Positions 21,954-34,881 of a stretch of 64,000 bases of DNA are shown here, piece by piece. Numbering within the stretch: position 1 is the stretch's first letter; every line of letters starts with the position of its first letter. Position numbers and translations under genes: made by a program. The notes under the pieces are model-generated. The model searched no databases. It saw nothing but the letters and a program-made list of their open reading frames with translations, and was not told the origin of the DNA. The stretch covers positions 368,887,387 through 368,951,386 of the forward strand of contig OX336388.2 in the NCBI GenBank assembly GCA_946902985.2. The letters run 5' to 3'. This DNA comes from Meconema thalassinum (lineage: Eukaryota; Arthropoda; Insecta; Orthoptera; Tettigoniidae).

Positions 21954-24900
21954 TGTACCCGTTCGTCCTGGGGACGCGATGACCCATCTGCTATTACATC
22001 GCATTCCTGGATTTCCAGGACAGAGCGGAGTTAAATGAACATCTAGTCAAATAAGGAATATGTCGGAAATTCAGTTGAAATATCTCAAAAGCAGAGGGTA
22101 ACACGAGATAAAGTATCTCCAGGGTCGTTACGGGTTTAAATGTAATAAAAAAAATTACAAATATCAATGGGCGCCATCAACTGAATCCCTAGCAAACCAC
22201 ATCCTTCCCTGGTTAAGCCTTAATTAAGACAAGGAAAGAAAAAGGAAAATCACATCATCATCAGATCACAACTAAGATAAAAACAAATTTATTCAACTTT
22301 GATAGTCAGACAGACATATTAAACACTCATCCTACCTGAGAGCATGGTCGAATGCCAACGTTAAATTGTCATTGTCCAGAAAATCGAACCATCTCCATTC
22401 TACTCAAAGTGTATTTAATCCACATAAAATAGGAAAAATTTCTAAAGTTCTCTTGGGTTCTCAGGATCACCGTAGCACTATGTCTTTGCGTCACTGACAT
22501 TCGTGATAACTGAGACGTAATTTCTCTTTAAATTAACATCATGAATGTGGATGTAAAAAATATTATTAATCCGTCTAAACACACATATTATAAACACATA
22601 TTTTAAATATCACATAATTTATGGCTTGCATGGCATTATTCAAATGCTGAATATGTTAGTAAAATGATCCTAAACATCGAATAACTAATTTACACTATTT
22701 ACACTGTCATTAATCATTGCTTATTTTGTGAATCACAGAAAATCCACTATTCATTGGTTATATTTATCATCATCATCAAAATTAATTGTTTAATTCATCA
22801 ACACAAGTTGCAATTATTCAAATCATTTCTCAATTAAATTTATTTAAATTCATTTAAATTTATTAATCATCAGCTTCTTTAGTTAATTATCACCTTCTAA
22901 TTCAGTTATTCATCATCTATTCAATCATCTATTAATTTATTTAAGTCAGCTTATTTATTCAATCTTTAATTCATCCATTTGTTTAATTCATTGATCTATT
23001 CCAAAATTTAATTTATCAACTTATTTAAATTTTATTCATCTGGTTATTTGGATTTTTATTATTTCATCTAGTCATTCTGATTTTTATTTCATTAGGTCAG
23101 ATCATTAATATGCTTAATTGTCAGATTATTATTTCATTAATTATTATTATCAGAAAGTCTCGTATTATCAACATTATTTATTTGTTTAATTTCCTAACAA
23201 ATTGTTTAATATGGGTTATAGAACGTTGACTTACAGTTTTATCACTTCCAAGTTATATCTCGTATTTAATTATCATGCCAAAAAATATTATTGCCTTCAC
23301 AAATTCACGTTGGATCTCACTATCCACAACTACATTATATATTTTCACTTTATCAAATATCACATTTGAATACCACAATTATTCCACAAACTCCATAACT
23401 ATTCAGCGCACAGCATGAATCTCAAAATTATGCTAGACTGGGTTCGACAACCTCATGTCTGCTTCAAAATACATTAGCAATATTGCAACTTCCACTTGGC
23501 AACTTCCACAAAATGCCTATCACAAACTTCACTTAATCACGTTGCATGATCTACAAAAATACATAACTGGCTTCAAATTATCAACGCACACAATCTCCAA
23601 TAATTGTAATTAATCTGATCACATCTAGACAACTTCTTAAACAATTAGGAAAAATATTACCTTAGTAATCGAAATCAAATTCAAGATCTGCTTTCAAATA
23701 GCATAAATTCTCTTTAAAATTCTCATAATTCACTTCACAGAAAAACACCAATGTGCTATAATCTCTCACATCGAAATATGCAATCCTGATCTGCCTTAAA
23801 ATAAATCTGACCATTAATGATTCATCTTACAAGATTCAACTACTTTAAATCCTTCTCAAAGGTATCAAATTCAATCATAAAAATTATCAAAAGCATCAGC
23901 TGTAACAGCTGTTAAATTGAAAGTACTCTCAAATGAGTATAGCAACAAAATATTGGATTGGCAAACAAGAATTACGAAATGTAACCCTGCTGACATGTAT
24001 TTTTAATTTATTTAACAAAATTCGACTGATATGTGACTAGTAGTTCCTTGTTTGATCCTCTTACAATCTCAAGTACACTCGGATGATAAAAAAAGAGTTC
24101 CTCAATGGCAAGTAAGATGAGTAACCACCACACGATCGTATAAATACGAAAGGCCTTGCCCCGTCGTCTAACATGATAATGCCCTGAACGATGGGTAAAG
24201 ATGTGTACCACCACGCAATCGTATAAATACGAAAGGCCCCATCTCGTCGTCTCATGAGTGAATGTACCAGATTGGAATCAACAAGTCTCTAGTTGTCACA
24301 TAAAAGCGATATTCATTCACTTGAGTGAATAACATCTTAATATCTCCAAACAATCCAATGGAAAAATCCCTACTGATGAATAATACACACTCGCTAGTAT
24401 GCAATGAACTGACGAAGTGATTTAAATAATCCAATTGCAGATCACGAGTTCGAAATACTCGTCACAAAAAATAACTATCCAGGAAAACTATCCTTTCTGG
24501 AAAATGCCTAAAAGACCAAACATCTGCTTAATAAAGCCAACCAATGGTGAGAATTTCGTATAATGATGCCTGCCATATCATATAGTAACGCCATATTCTA
24601 GCAAAATTCGGAGCAAATAATGTTTAAGCCATGTCTCAATAAACGTATAACTCCTACTAGAAAAATATATACATGTATGCCCAATGTTCATGAAAATATC
24701 ATATTAGAAAGTCATGACTCTTACAGTACCTTCTCATATCAGCTGTTATTATAATTCAAAGATCGTCGATTATTCTTGTGTGTAATAAATTTCTCGAAAG
24801 ATCGACGTGAATATCGTATCACCCACGCGATAACGATCGCCTTCATATCCCAAGTGAATCAGCTGTTAGTCTCCCCCTCTTCCTCAGGAATCGAATCCAG

Positions 24901-26283
24901 CGCTCCGTGGTGCCATCGCGTCTCTGTCTTCGTTTACTCCGACATGATGAACTGCATGTTATCCATAGCGGATACTGTCCAAAATCTTACGTAAAAGTTC
25001 ATAAAAGCAGCGTACCCCATATTCTCCTTCTATGTTACGCCACTGTCCCATATAATGTTCGGTTCGCTTGTTAAAAGTTCAATCTCCACAGCGGTTAAGT
25101 CTCACTTGCAGAAAATAAATTTTATTTATGAGAGTGTATAAGTTTTTGAAACACCCTGTAGCTGTGTTCGTACTCGGTATTTTATGATAATTCATGAAAA
25201 AGAATTCTATTAATGCACGTGCCAATGTTCATAAGTGCATATAATTGTAACAGTTCATTTGCTTAAAAGCGTTAATGTTGTTTGGACCCCATGGTTGCTC
25301 TACATATTCCGTTATGAAATGCATAGTCGTAATGTAATTTGAATATCTAAGTTCATAATTGCAGTATATTGTAACTATCTGCCTGCACATTTCTATTACT
25401 GAATACAAGTCCCAACTCAATGTTGTAACTGAATGTTGAAATGAAGTTCAGCTTCTTTAATGTTGCCTGCGTATAAAAGTCGGAACTAGCCCGCTCGGAT
25501 CTACTGCATTGTTCCAGAATGAACTATGCTTAAAGCCGGCCTCGCCATGCCGCTTTGCTATACTGTTCTGCGTTATAAAATGCAGCTCGAAATAAAGTTC
25601 TCAAACACGTATTACAATGCTGTTCTGAACCCCGGCTTTTTCTCCTCCGTACATGGCCCGTACAGCCTGCCGCATAACCGGTCTTCTCGCCGTCTGCCCT
25701 GCGTTGCTAGCCTTAGCTCAATGACCTACTTCCTGCTCTCTGCTTGGTTAAGTAATACTGTGGCCTTCGCTTTACGAAACAAATTGCAGTTCACCGCTCG
25801 ACTTCACCGTACGCTCTGCTCATGTGTACCACTCAGCTCGCTGGCTGAACTCGACTGATGTCTCTAAACTGCAATGACCAGCTCCTGCCTGGCGCGGTCA
25901 CGTGACGCTCTCCCCCACCATCTACTGTCGTGCGTCACAAAAATAATCTCGACCACCTTCATCTCGGCTATTAAGTTATACAATAACTTAAGGGATTATC
26001 TGTCTTTCTTCAAGTTATTATCATATATAATGCTTGTTATTTCTTCTCTTCTGAGATTATTAAATCCTATGTTCCATTTAGATCTTAATAAAACTTTATA
26101 TTTCCTCCCATAATTCCATCTACTTGACTGGCAATGCCTTCTTGATCCTTGGCCTTCTACGTCATTTTCTAATATTCTCCTCTACTCGATGTGAGCTCTA
26201 TCTTTACAATTCTTCCCATAAATCTCAACTACGGCTTAATGTCAGCTAGCGTAGCCGATAGCCTCAACTAGGTATCGGGTACA
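21954..26283 (-). mobile_element. 3' LTR (4330 bp) of a giant-LTR gag-only element
   Basis: The repeat begins TGTACCCG and ends CGGGTACA, an 8-bp perfect inverted terminal repeat. It is nearly identical to 29344-33654. The 4-bp duplication GTAT flanks the whole 11.7-kb element (21950-21953 and 33655-33658), and removing the element restores the 292-bp unit. The AT-rich middle (22560-23400) has no coding sense. A TATA-containing ~52-bp segment is duplicated (24124-24177 and 24207-24256). LTRs of this size are far above the usual few hundred bases. Confidence 0.92.
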
Positions 26284-26292
26284 TCTCTCCCG
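26284..26292 (-). promoter_or_regulatory. Probable polypurine tract of the giant-LTR element
   Basis: On the minus strand GGGAGAGA lies immediately before the TGTACCCG of the 3' LTR. It is short, but in the right place and orientation. Confidence 0.6.
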
Positions 26293-26507
26293 TACATCTC
26301 CTTTTTTATCAGGCTTGAGAAAAAAAATACACTCTCAGGCATTCTATACACAACATATATACACGATAGCTCTATAATCCTCTTATTCAGCATAATGATA
26401 CTTTCTAATGCTAGCTGCGTTAAAAGTCCCCACAACTTCATTAGTATCCATTCCCTCGATGTACTATATCTCCTTAAATTAGATCCTCTTCTTTGACTTG
26501 CTACGTT

Positions 26508-27035
26508 TCAACAATGATGATTGATTCCCAATGATTGGTATTCTGATTCTGCGTTGATTTGTCGTTTATTTCTTCCTTCTGCACTCGTGCTTGCTCGATT
26601 ACCATCTCTAGTTATCTCTTCCGGTGGTGCACTAGGCTGTCTACTTTCTTGCCTTGATCTTCCATATTCTCGATTGTCTTGTCTTTCATTTGGATCATTT
26701 CTTCTCTTATCCTGCCTATCGTTCTGATTAGACTGATGACCTTGGTTCCAGTTGTATCGACCTCGATATCTATTGTTGTACCTATTCCTATTCTGGTATC
26801 TGGAATTCTGATCATAGTTCCTGAATCTACTGTTTCTTGCGCCCTGATCGTATGGCCTCTCGTATGGTCCTCGGTATCGATCATTTCCACGAACGTTGTG
26901 AATATTACTTCTATTCCCTTCGTTGCTTCTGTTTCCCCAGGAATCTCTTCTATCAGTCTGTGCTGCGTTATCGACAACTACCGCATTCACCTCTTGCGTG
27001 TTTCGATTCTCGTTCCGTGCAGTTCTGGGTGTGAT
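26508..27035 (-). pseudogene. Gag C-terminal segment, Arg/Asn-rich nucleocapsid-like
   Basis: An open stretch of ~175 codons in the same frame as the two upstream gag segments, directly after an in-frame TAA (27036-27038). It has no ATG near its beginning. The product is very rich in Arg, Asn, Tyr, Gln and Asp (RYRGRYNW-type repeats) with no CCHC knuckle, like an RNA-binding basic tail that stands in for a zinc-knuckle nucleocapsid. It ends at a stop at 26508. No protease or polymerase coding follows before the LTR. It would be made only by stop-codon readthrough, or else it is dead. Confidence 0.6.
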
Positions 27036-28073
27036 TTAAGCGCTTGTATAGTCTAATCGGCGTAAGATATCGTCATAGTGCTCAAGTGTGTTCGCTCCCG
27101 ATGTTATGAGTGATCGTTGTACCTCAATTGGCAACTGTCTTGCTATAGCTTGCAAAAGCTCTTCTTCTGGCAATGGAGGAATCAAAAACTGCAACTTAGC
27201 CAATTGCGAAGTAAAGTAATTAGCATAATGCGTTGGATGTGACGTAGAGTAACGCTTCGAATACATTTCTGCTCTTATGTTCAGCTGATCCTCTGCACTC
27301 CAAAATCTCCTTAAGTATGCTATGGCAAATTGTTCCATATTCGCAAAATTGCTCCTGAATGCGTGAAACCAAGTTAACGCAGGCCCATCTAAGGCGCGTT
27401 CGACTATCCTTAGTTCCCTTTCCTTGGCTACTCTATGTTCCGCCATATAATCGCGAATATCTCTCAGAAATTCGACTGGTGTGACTCCTGTGTTTCCTGA
27501 AAACTTCCTTGGTTTGTCGTCCAAATTTCTGATGATGGTCACTGGACCTGAGTATCGTTCACTCGTACCAAACGTACTCCTATTCGAATTCGGATTATCT
27601 TGAGGGGTTGAGCTAGCCCTTTCGAATGTTACATTCTGTTGCGTTTGACGGTCTTCTCCCACGCTAACCTCTTGACTGTTCATACTGCGGTCTATCGGTG
27701 TCTGATTCATCGATACCTCCCCCGTTGTAACATTTTGACTTGTGAAACTATTGATTATAGATTCTAGTTTAGTCATTCTATCTTCTGTTCTTTTTTCTAC
27801 GGTCTTGACCTGAGATTTCAAATTATCTAACGACGTAACATTCTGCGTTCTGTTACTCTCTTCTAAATCGTTCTTCAATTTGTCTATCTTGTCTTCGCAT
27901 GTAGTCTTTACTGACGCGACTTGTTCCTTTAACTGATCAACATCTGTCCTAAACTGAGTTGAATCTATCTTCATCGCTTCCTTATTCTCAGTAAATCTCG
28001 CTTCCAAGTTCGCCATACCTGCGATTAATTTCTCATCCAACCCTGCACGTTTTTCTTTTGCTTCGGCATCGAC
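27036..28073 (-). pseudogene. Gag capsid-like segment of the giant-LTR element
   Basis: About 345 codons between an upstream in-frame TAG (28074-28076) and a TAA (27036-27038). It starts with coiled-coil-like sequence. The second half (from about 27510 leftwards) looks like a Ty3/Gypsy-type gag capsid domain: a 'KFSGN…VEFLRDI' block, an 'ALTWFHAF' block and a 'LRRFWS' block, as in the retrotransposon gag family. It continues in the same frame as its neighbours on both sides, so only two stop codons separate the parts. No internal frameshift is visible. Confidence 0.7.
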
Positions 28074-29039
28074 CTAACTATACTGTTCTTCCACTATTGC
28101 ACCGACTCTATTTTTGAATAAAGCTAAGTTTTCATTAACCTTTTTGTCTATATCATCATCAATTTTCCTAATGTCTATCTGCAATTGGTTTTCTAAGGAT
28201 TTTAAGTTAGAATTAACCTCTCCTAAGACTTCCTCTTTAACGGTCCCAATTACTGACTTTAAACCTTTGATTTCGTTACCTAGATTCATTTCTAGACCTT
28301 TGATTTTAGATTCGAAAGATACTTCGGTAGACCACTCTTGTATTTTGCCTACATCTGCCACTAAACCATCAATGTCGAATCTCAACTTCGATACATCCGA
28401 TTTAATGTCTTTCTGAATAGACATAACATCTGTTCTTAAATTAAAAATGTTTTCTTCTTCTCTCATTTCTAAATCAATAATATTTTTTCTTAACATTTGC
28501 ACATTTTTCTCTCCTTTCATTTCTACTGCTTTTATATCTAATTGTAAAGCCTTAAAGATTTCATCATTCTTTAACGTTAATCTGTTCTCCAAACTAGTTA
28601 AATTGTTTTTCAACTCTGTGTTATTTTCTTCACTACGAGCTTGTAATCTAGTTTCTAATAATTTAAAACTATCTCTCAAGTTGCTTTCAGTACTGGTCTG
28701 TAGTATAGTTTCTAATGACTTTAAATTTTCCTTTAAATTGTCTTCACTATTTGACTGTAATCTAGTCTCTAATGACTTTAAATTATCTTCGCTATTTGAC
28801 TGTAATCTATTCTCTAATGACTTTAAATTATCTTCACTATTTGACTGTAATAATTTCAATTCTTCCCTATTACTAGTCTGTAAAGCTTCCACATTTTCTT
28901 TACATCTAGCTTCTAACCTAGCTTCTGAATTATTTATCTGCTCTTTAACTTCTGTTTCCATTTTAGAAATAGTTACTGCAATACTAGACATGCCATTCTG
29001 TAACTCTCCTAACACCTTAGCTAAATCTTCCGGTAACAT
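28074..29039 (-). CDS. Gag N-terminal coiled-coil segment
   Basis: About 321 residues from the first in-frame ATG (29037-29039) to the TAG at 28074-28076; a TGA lies in frame upstream. The product is almost wholly heptad-like coiled coil, with several repeats of an LKSLExRLQSNSED-type unit (DNA repeats at about 28690-28860). It carries no enzyme motif. As the first segment of the only long frame in the element it is probably the amino-terminal part of Gag, with a self-assembly role. It could be expressed alone. Confidence 0.65.
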   Translation of the reverse strand: MLPEDLAKVLGELQNGMSSIAVTISKMETEVKEQINNSEARLEARCKENVEALQTSNREELKLLQSNSEDNLKSLENRLQSNSEDNLKSLETRLQSNSEDNLKENLKSLETILQTSTESNLRDSFKLLETRLQARSEENNTELKNNLTSLENRLTLKNDEIFKALQLDIKAVEMKGEKNVQMLRKNIIDLEMREEENIFNLRTDVMSIQKDIKSDVSKLRFDIDGLVADVGKIQEWSTEVSFESKIKGLEMNLGNEIKGLKSVIGTVKEEVLGEVNSNLKSLENQLQIDIRKIDDDIDKKVNENLALFKNRVGAIVEEQYS

Positions 29040-29343
29040 AATTATATTTTTCAATGAACGTTTTATTCAGAGACGTTAGACAACAACACATCACAATGTA
29101 TCAATTCCTGCATTCACTTGGGTATAAGAAAAATGACTTATAACTAAACATGATATAATACTAATATGATTAACATGGTCACTGGAATGGGCATACATGT
29201 ATATTGTCTGACTAAGTTTAATAAATTTTATAACACAATTAAATGAAATTGAGATCAATCTCTCCGTAATCTAAATCTGATGTGGTTCCATAGAATAAAC
29301 AAAATCTAAGCCCCACAGATGGGTAAAGCCAATTCTCCCTCTC
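29040..29343 (-). mobile_element. Leader of the giant-LTR element
   Basis: The 304 bp between the 5' LTR and gag. Next to the LTR the minus strand reads GAGAGGGAGAATTGGC. I found no TGG-starting match to a familiar tRNA end within the first ten bases, so no primer site can be named. Confidence 0.6.
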
Positions 29344-32300
29344 TATACCCGTTCGTCCTGGGGATGCGATGACCCATCTGCTATTACATCGCATTCCTGG
29401 ATTTCCAGGACAGAGCGGAGTTAAATGGACATCTAGTCAAATAAGGAATGTGTCGGAAATTCAGTTGAAATATCTCAAAAGCAGAGGGTAACACGAGATA
29501 AAGTATCTCCAGGGTAGTTACGGGTTTAAATTTAATTAAAAAAATTACAAATATCAATGGGCGCCATCAACTGAATCCCTAGCAAACCACATCCTTCCCT
29601 GGTTAAGCCTTAATTAAGACAAGGAAAGAAAAAGGAAAATCACATCATCATCAGATCACAACTAAGATAAAAACAAATTTATTCAACTTTGATAGTCAGA
29701 CAGACATATTAAACACTCATCCTACCTGAGAGCATGGTCGAATGCCAACGTTAAATTGTCATTGTCCAGAAAATCGAACCATCTCCATTCTACTCAAAGT
29801 GTATTTAATCCACATAAAATAGGAAAAATTTCTAAAGTTCTCTTGGGTTCTCAGGATCACCGTAGCACTATGTCTTTGCGTCACTGACATTCGTGATAAC
29901 TGAGACCTAATTTCTCTTTAAATTAACATCATGAATGTGGATGTAAAAAATATTATTAATCCGTCTAAACACACATATTATAAACACATATTTTAAATAA
30001 CACATAATTTATGGCTTGCATGGCATTATTCAAATGCTGAATATGTTAGTAAAATGATCCTAAACATCGAATAACTAATTTACACTATTTACACTGTCAT
30101 TAATCATTGCTTATTTTGTGAATCACAGAAAATCCACTATTCATTGGTTATAATTATCATCATCATCAAAATTAATTGTTTAATTCATCAACACAAGTTG
30201 CAATTATTCAAATCATTTCTCAATTAAATGTATTTAAATTCATTTAAATTTATTAATCATCAGCTTCTTTAGTTAATTATCACCTTCTAATTCAGTTATT
30301 CATCATCTATTCAATCATCTATTAATTTATTTAAGTCAGCTTATTTATTCAATCTTTAATTCATCCATTTGTTTAATTCATTGATCTATTCCAAAATTTA
30401 ATTTATCAACTTATTTAAATTTTATTCATCTGGTTATTTAGATTTGTATTTTTCATCTAGTCATTCTGAATTTTATTTCATTAGGTCAGATCATTAATAT
30501 GCTTAAATTTCAGATTATTATTTCATTAATTATTATTATCAGAAAATCTCGTATTATCAACATTATTTATTTGTTTAATTTCCTAACAAATTGTTTAATA
30601 TGGGTTATAGAACGTTGTCTTACAGTTTTATCACTTCCAAGTTATATCACGTATTTAATTATCATGCCAAAAAATATTATTGCCTTCACAAATTCACGTT
30701 GGATCTCACTATCCACTTTCACTTTATCAAATATCACATTTGAATACCACAATTATTCCACAAACTCCATAACTATTCAGCGCACAGCATGAATCTCAAA
30801 ATTATGCTAGACTGGGTTCGACAACCTCATGTCTGCTTCAAAATACATTAGCAATATTGCAACTTCCACTTGGCAACTTCAGAAAAATGCCTATCACAAA
30901 CTTCACTTAATCACGTTGCATGATCTACAAAAATACATAACTGGCTTCAAATTATCAACGCACACAATCTCCAATAACTGTAATTAATCTGATCACATCT
31001 AGACAACTTCTTAAACAATTAGGAAAAATATTACCTTAGTAATCGAAATCAAATTCAAGATCTGCTTTCAAATAGCATAAATTCTCTTTAAAATTCTCAT
31101 AATTCACTTCCAGAAAAACACCAATGTGCTATAATCTCTCACATCGAAATATGCAATCCTGATCTGCCTTAAAATAAATCTGACCATTAATGATTCATCT
31201 TACAAGATTCAACTACTTTAAATCCTTCTCAAAGGTATCAAATTCAATCATAAAAATTATCAAAAGCATCAGCTGTAACAGCTGTTAAATTGAAAGTACT
31301 CTCAAATGAGTATAGCAACAAAATATTGGATTGGCAAACAAGAATTACGAAATGTAACCCTGCTGACATGTATTTTTAATTTATTTAACAAAATTCGACT
31401 GATATGTGACTAGTAGTTCCTTGTTTGATCCTCTTACAATCTCAAGTACACTCGGATGATAAAAAAGAGTTCCTCAATGGCAAGTAAGATGAGTAACCAC
31501 CACACGATCGTATAAATACGAAAGGCCTTGCCCCGTCGTCTAACATGGTAATGCCCTGAACGATGGGTAAAGATGTGTACCACCACGCAATCGTATAAAT
31601 ACGAAAGGCCCCATCTCGTCGTCTCATGAGTGAATGTACCAGATTGGAATCAACAAGTCTCTAGTTGTCACATAAAAGCGATATTCATTCACTTGAGTGA
31701 ATAACATCTTAATATCTCCAAACAATCCAATGGAAAAATCCCTACTGATGAATAATACACACTCGCTAGTATGCAATGAACTGACGAAGTGATTTAAATA
31801 ATCCAATTGCAGATCACGAGTTCGAAATACTCGTCACAAAAAAATAACTATCCAGGAAAACTATCCTTACTGGAAAATGTCTAAAAGACCAAACATCTGC
31901 TTAATAAAGCCAACCAATGGTGAGAATTTCGTATAATGATGCCTGCCATATCATATAGTACCGCAATATTCTAGCAAAATTCGGAGCAAATAATGTTTAA
32001 GCCATGTCTCAATAAACGTATAACTCCTACTAGAAAAATATATACATGTATGCCCAATGTTCATGAAAATATCATATTAGAAAGTCATGACTCTTACAGT
32101 ACCTTCTCATATCAGCTGTTATTATATTTCAAAGATCGTCGATTATTCTTGTGTGTAATAAATTTCTCGAAAGATCGACGTGAATATCGTATCACCCACG
32201 CGATAACGATCGCCTTCATATCCCAAGTGAATCAGCTGTTAGACCTCCTCTTCCTCAGGAATCGAATCCAGCGCTCCGTGGTGCCATCGCGTCTCTGTCT

Positions 32301-33654
32301 TCGTTTACTCCGACATGATGAACTGCATGTTATCCATAGCGGATACTGTCCAAAATCTTACGTAAAAGTTCATAAAAGCAGCGTACCCCATATTCTCCTT
32401 TTATGTTACGTCACTGTCCCATATAATGTTCGGTTCGCTTGTTAAAAGTTCAATCTCCACAGCGGTTAAGTCTCACTTGCAGAAAATAAATTTTATTTAT
32501 GAGAGTGTATAAGTTTTTGAAACACCCTGTAGCTGTGTTCGTACTCGGTATTTTATGATACTTCATGAAAAAGAATTCTATTAATGCACGTGCCAAAGTT
32601 CATAAGTGCATATAATTGTAACAGTTCATTTGCTTAAAAGCGTTAATGTTGTTTGGACCCCATGGTCGCTCTACATATTCCGTTATGAAATGCATAGTCG
32701 TAATGTAATTTGAATATCTAAGTTCATAATTGCAGTATATTGTAACTATCTGCCTGCACAATTCTATTACTGAATACAAGTCCCAACTCAATGTTGTAAC
32801 TGAATGTTGAAATGAAGTTCAGCTTCTTTAATGTTGCCTGCGTATAAAAGTCGGAACTAGCCCGCTCGGATCTACTGCATTGTTCCAGAATGAACTATGC
32901 TTAAAGCTGGCCTTGCCATGCCGCTTTGCTATACTGTTCTGCGTTATAAAATGCAGCTCGAAATAAAGTTCTCAAACACGTATTACAATGCTGTTCTGAA
33001 CCCCGGCTTTTTCTCCTCCGTACATGGCCCGTACAGCCTGCCGCATAACCGGTCTTCTCGCCGTCTGCCCTGCGTTGCTAGCCTTGGCTCAATGACCTAC
33101 TTCCTGCTCTCTACTTGGTTAAGTAATACTGTGGCCTTCGCTTTACGTAACAAATTGCAGTTCACCGCTCGACTTCACCGTACGCTCTGCTCATGTGTAC
33201 CACTCAGCTCGCTGGCTGAACTCGACTGATGTCTCTAAACTGCAATGACCAGCTCCTGCCTGGCGCGGTCACGTGACGCTCTCCCCCACCATGTACTGTC
33301 GTGCGTCACAAAAATAATCTCGACCACCTTCATCTCGGCTATTAAGTTATACAATAACTTAAGGGATTATCTGTCTTTCTTCAAGTTATTATCATATATA
33401 ATGCTTGTTATTTCTTCTCTTCTGAGATTATTAAATCCTATGTTCCATTTAGATCTTAATAAAACTTTATATTTCCTCCCATAATTCCATCTACTTGACT
33501 GGCAATGCCTTCTTGATCCTTGGCCTTCTACGTCATTTTCTAATATTCTCCTCTACTCGATGTGAGCTCTATCTTTACAATTCTTCCCATAAATCTCAAC
33601 TACATCTTAATGTCAGCTGGCGTAGCCGATAGCCTCAACTAGGTATCGGGTACA
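29344..33654 (-). mobile_element. 5' LTR (4311 bp) of the giant-LTR element
   Basis: The promoter-side LTR of the minus-strand element. It matches 21954-26283 with scattered substitutions and small indels. Its inner edge reads TATACCCG where the partner has TGTACCCG, so the inner terminal dinucleotide has changed. The duplicated TATA-containing segment is also here (about 31496-31548 and 31579-31628). A plus-strand TATAAAAG at 32843-32850 (25472-25479 in the partner) points away from gag. Confidence 0.92.
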
Positions 33655-34881
33655 GTATGTTGTTGCAAAATTTGGTAGAGATCGGATGATTAGGTTAGTC
33701 GTAATTTGATTTAAGCTTTGAACATTTGTGAGGCCGCCATTACGTTTCCGTCAAGATGGCGGTGATATAAAACATGACACTGGGGTGCCCTTTGCTAGTG
33801 CTACCTCTGTACCAAATTTCATTCCATTCGGTTTCACCGTGTTCGAATTAATAGGGGTAATCGATTTTGACACAAAGATGGCCGCCATCCGCAAACTATT
33901 AGGCTAATGACCCATTAGATTTGTCAAAGAATGCTCCCTTCATAAAGGTATGTTGTTGCATTATTTGGTAGAGATCGGATGATTAGGTTAGTCGTAATTT
34001 GATTTAAGCTTTGAACATTTGGGTGGCCGCCATCACGTTTCCGTCAAGATGGCGGCGATATAAAACATGACACTGGGGTGCCCTTTGCTAGTGCTACCTC
34101 TGTACCAAAATTCATTCCATTCGGTTTCACCGTGTTCGAATTAATAGGGGTAATCGATTTTGACACAAAGATGGCCGCCATCCGCAAACTGTTAGCTTAA
34201 TGACCTATTAGATTCGTCAAAGGATGCTCCCTCCATAAAGGTATGTTATTGAAAAATTAGGTAGAGATCGGATGATTAGGTTGGTCGTAATTTGATTTAA
34301 GCTTTGAACATTTGTGTGGCCGCCATTACGTTTCCGTCAAGATGGTGGCGATATAAAACATGACACTGGGGTGCCCTTTGCTAGTACTACCTCTGTACCA
34401 AATTTCGTTCCATTCGGTTTCACCGTGTTCGAATTAATAGGGGCAATCGATTTTCACACAAAGATGGCCGCCATCCACAAACTATTAGTCTGATGACCTA
34501 TTAGTTTGGTCAAACGATGCTGCCCCCATAAAGGTATGTTGTTGCAAAATTTGAAGAGATCGGATGATTAGGTTGGTCGTAATTTGATTTAAGCTTTGAA
34601 CATTTGTGTGGCCGCCATTACGTTTCCGTCAAGATGGCGGCGATATAAAACATGACACTGAGCTTTGCTAGTGCTGCCTTTGTACCAAATTTCGTTCAAT
34701 TTGCGCTCACCGTGTTCGAATTGATAGGGGGGGACAGACATTCAGAGTACACACACACACACACACACAGACTCACACACATACACACACACAGACAGAC
34801 ACACTTTTTTTCGCCCTGTAGTGATCTCATAAGTCTACTTTCATTTTTTGCAAAAATCGAAAGTAGGCCAATACTACCATC
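33655..34881 (+). mobile_element. Hairpin-capped 292-bp array element B1, right part
   Basis: The array continues with 'aagatggcggc' anchors at about 33753, 34046, 34339 and 34631, spaced 292-293 bp. It ends with a (CA)n microsatellite (34750-34800), 'gatctcataag' and the terminal hairpin (about 34838-34872: arms gtctactttc / gaaagtaggc). The same ending occurs at 52239-52282 and, inverted, at 63238. Confidence 0.75.

Noticed and set aside
25526..25858. 110-codon frame conserved at 32897-33229
   Set aside because: Lies in both giant LTRs; identity is explained by LTR duplication and no domain is visible.
29320..29343. tRNA primer site for the giant-LTR element
   Set aside because: The only TGG lies ~13 bases from the LTR and the following bases match no tRNA end I can name.
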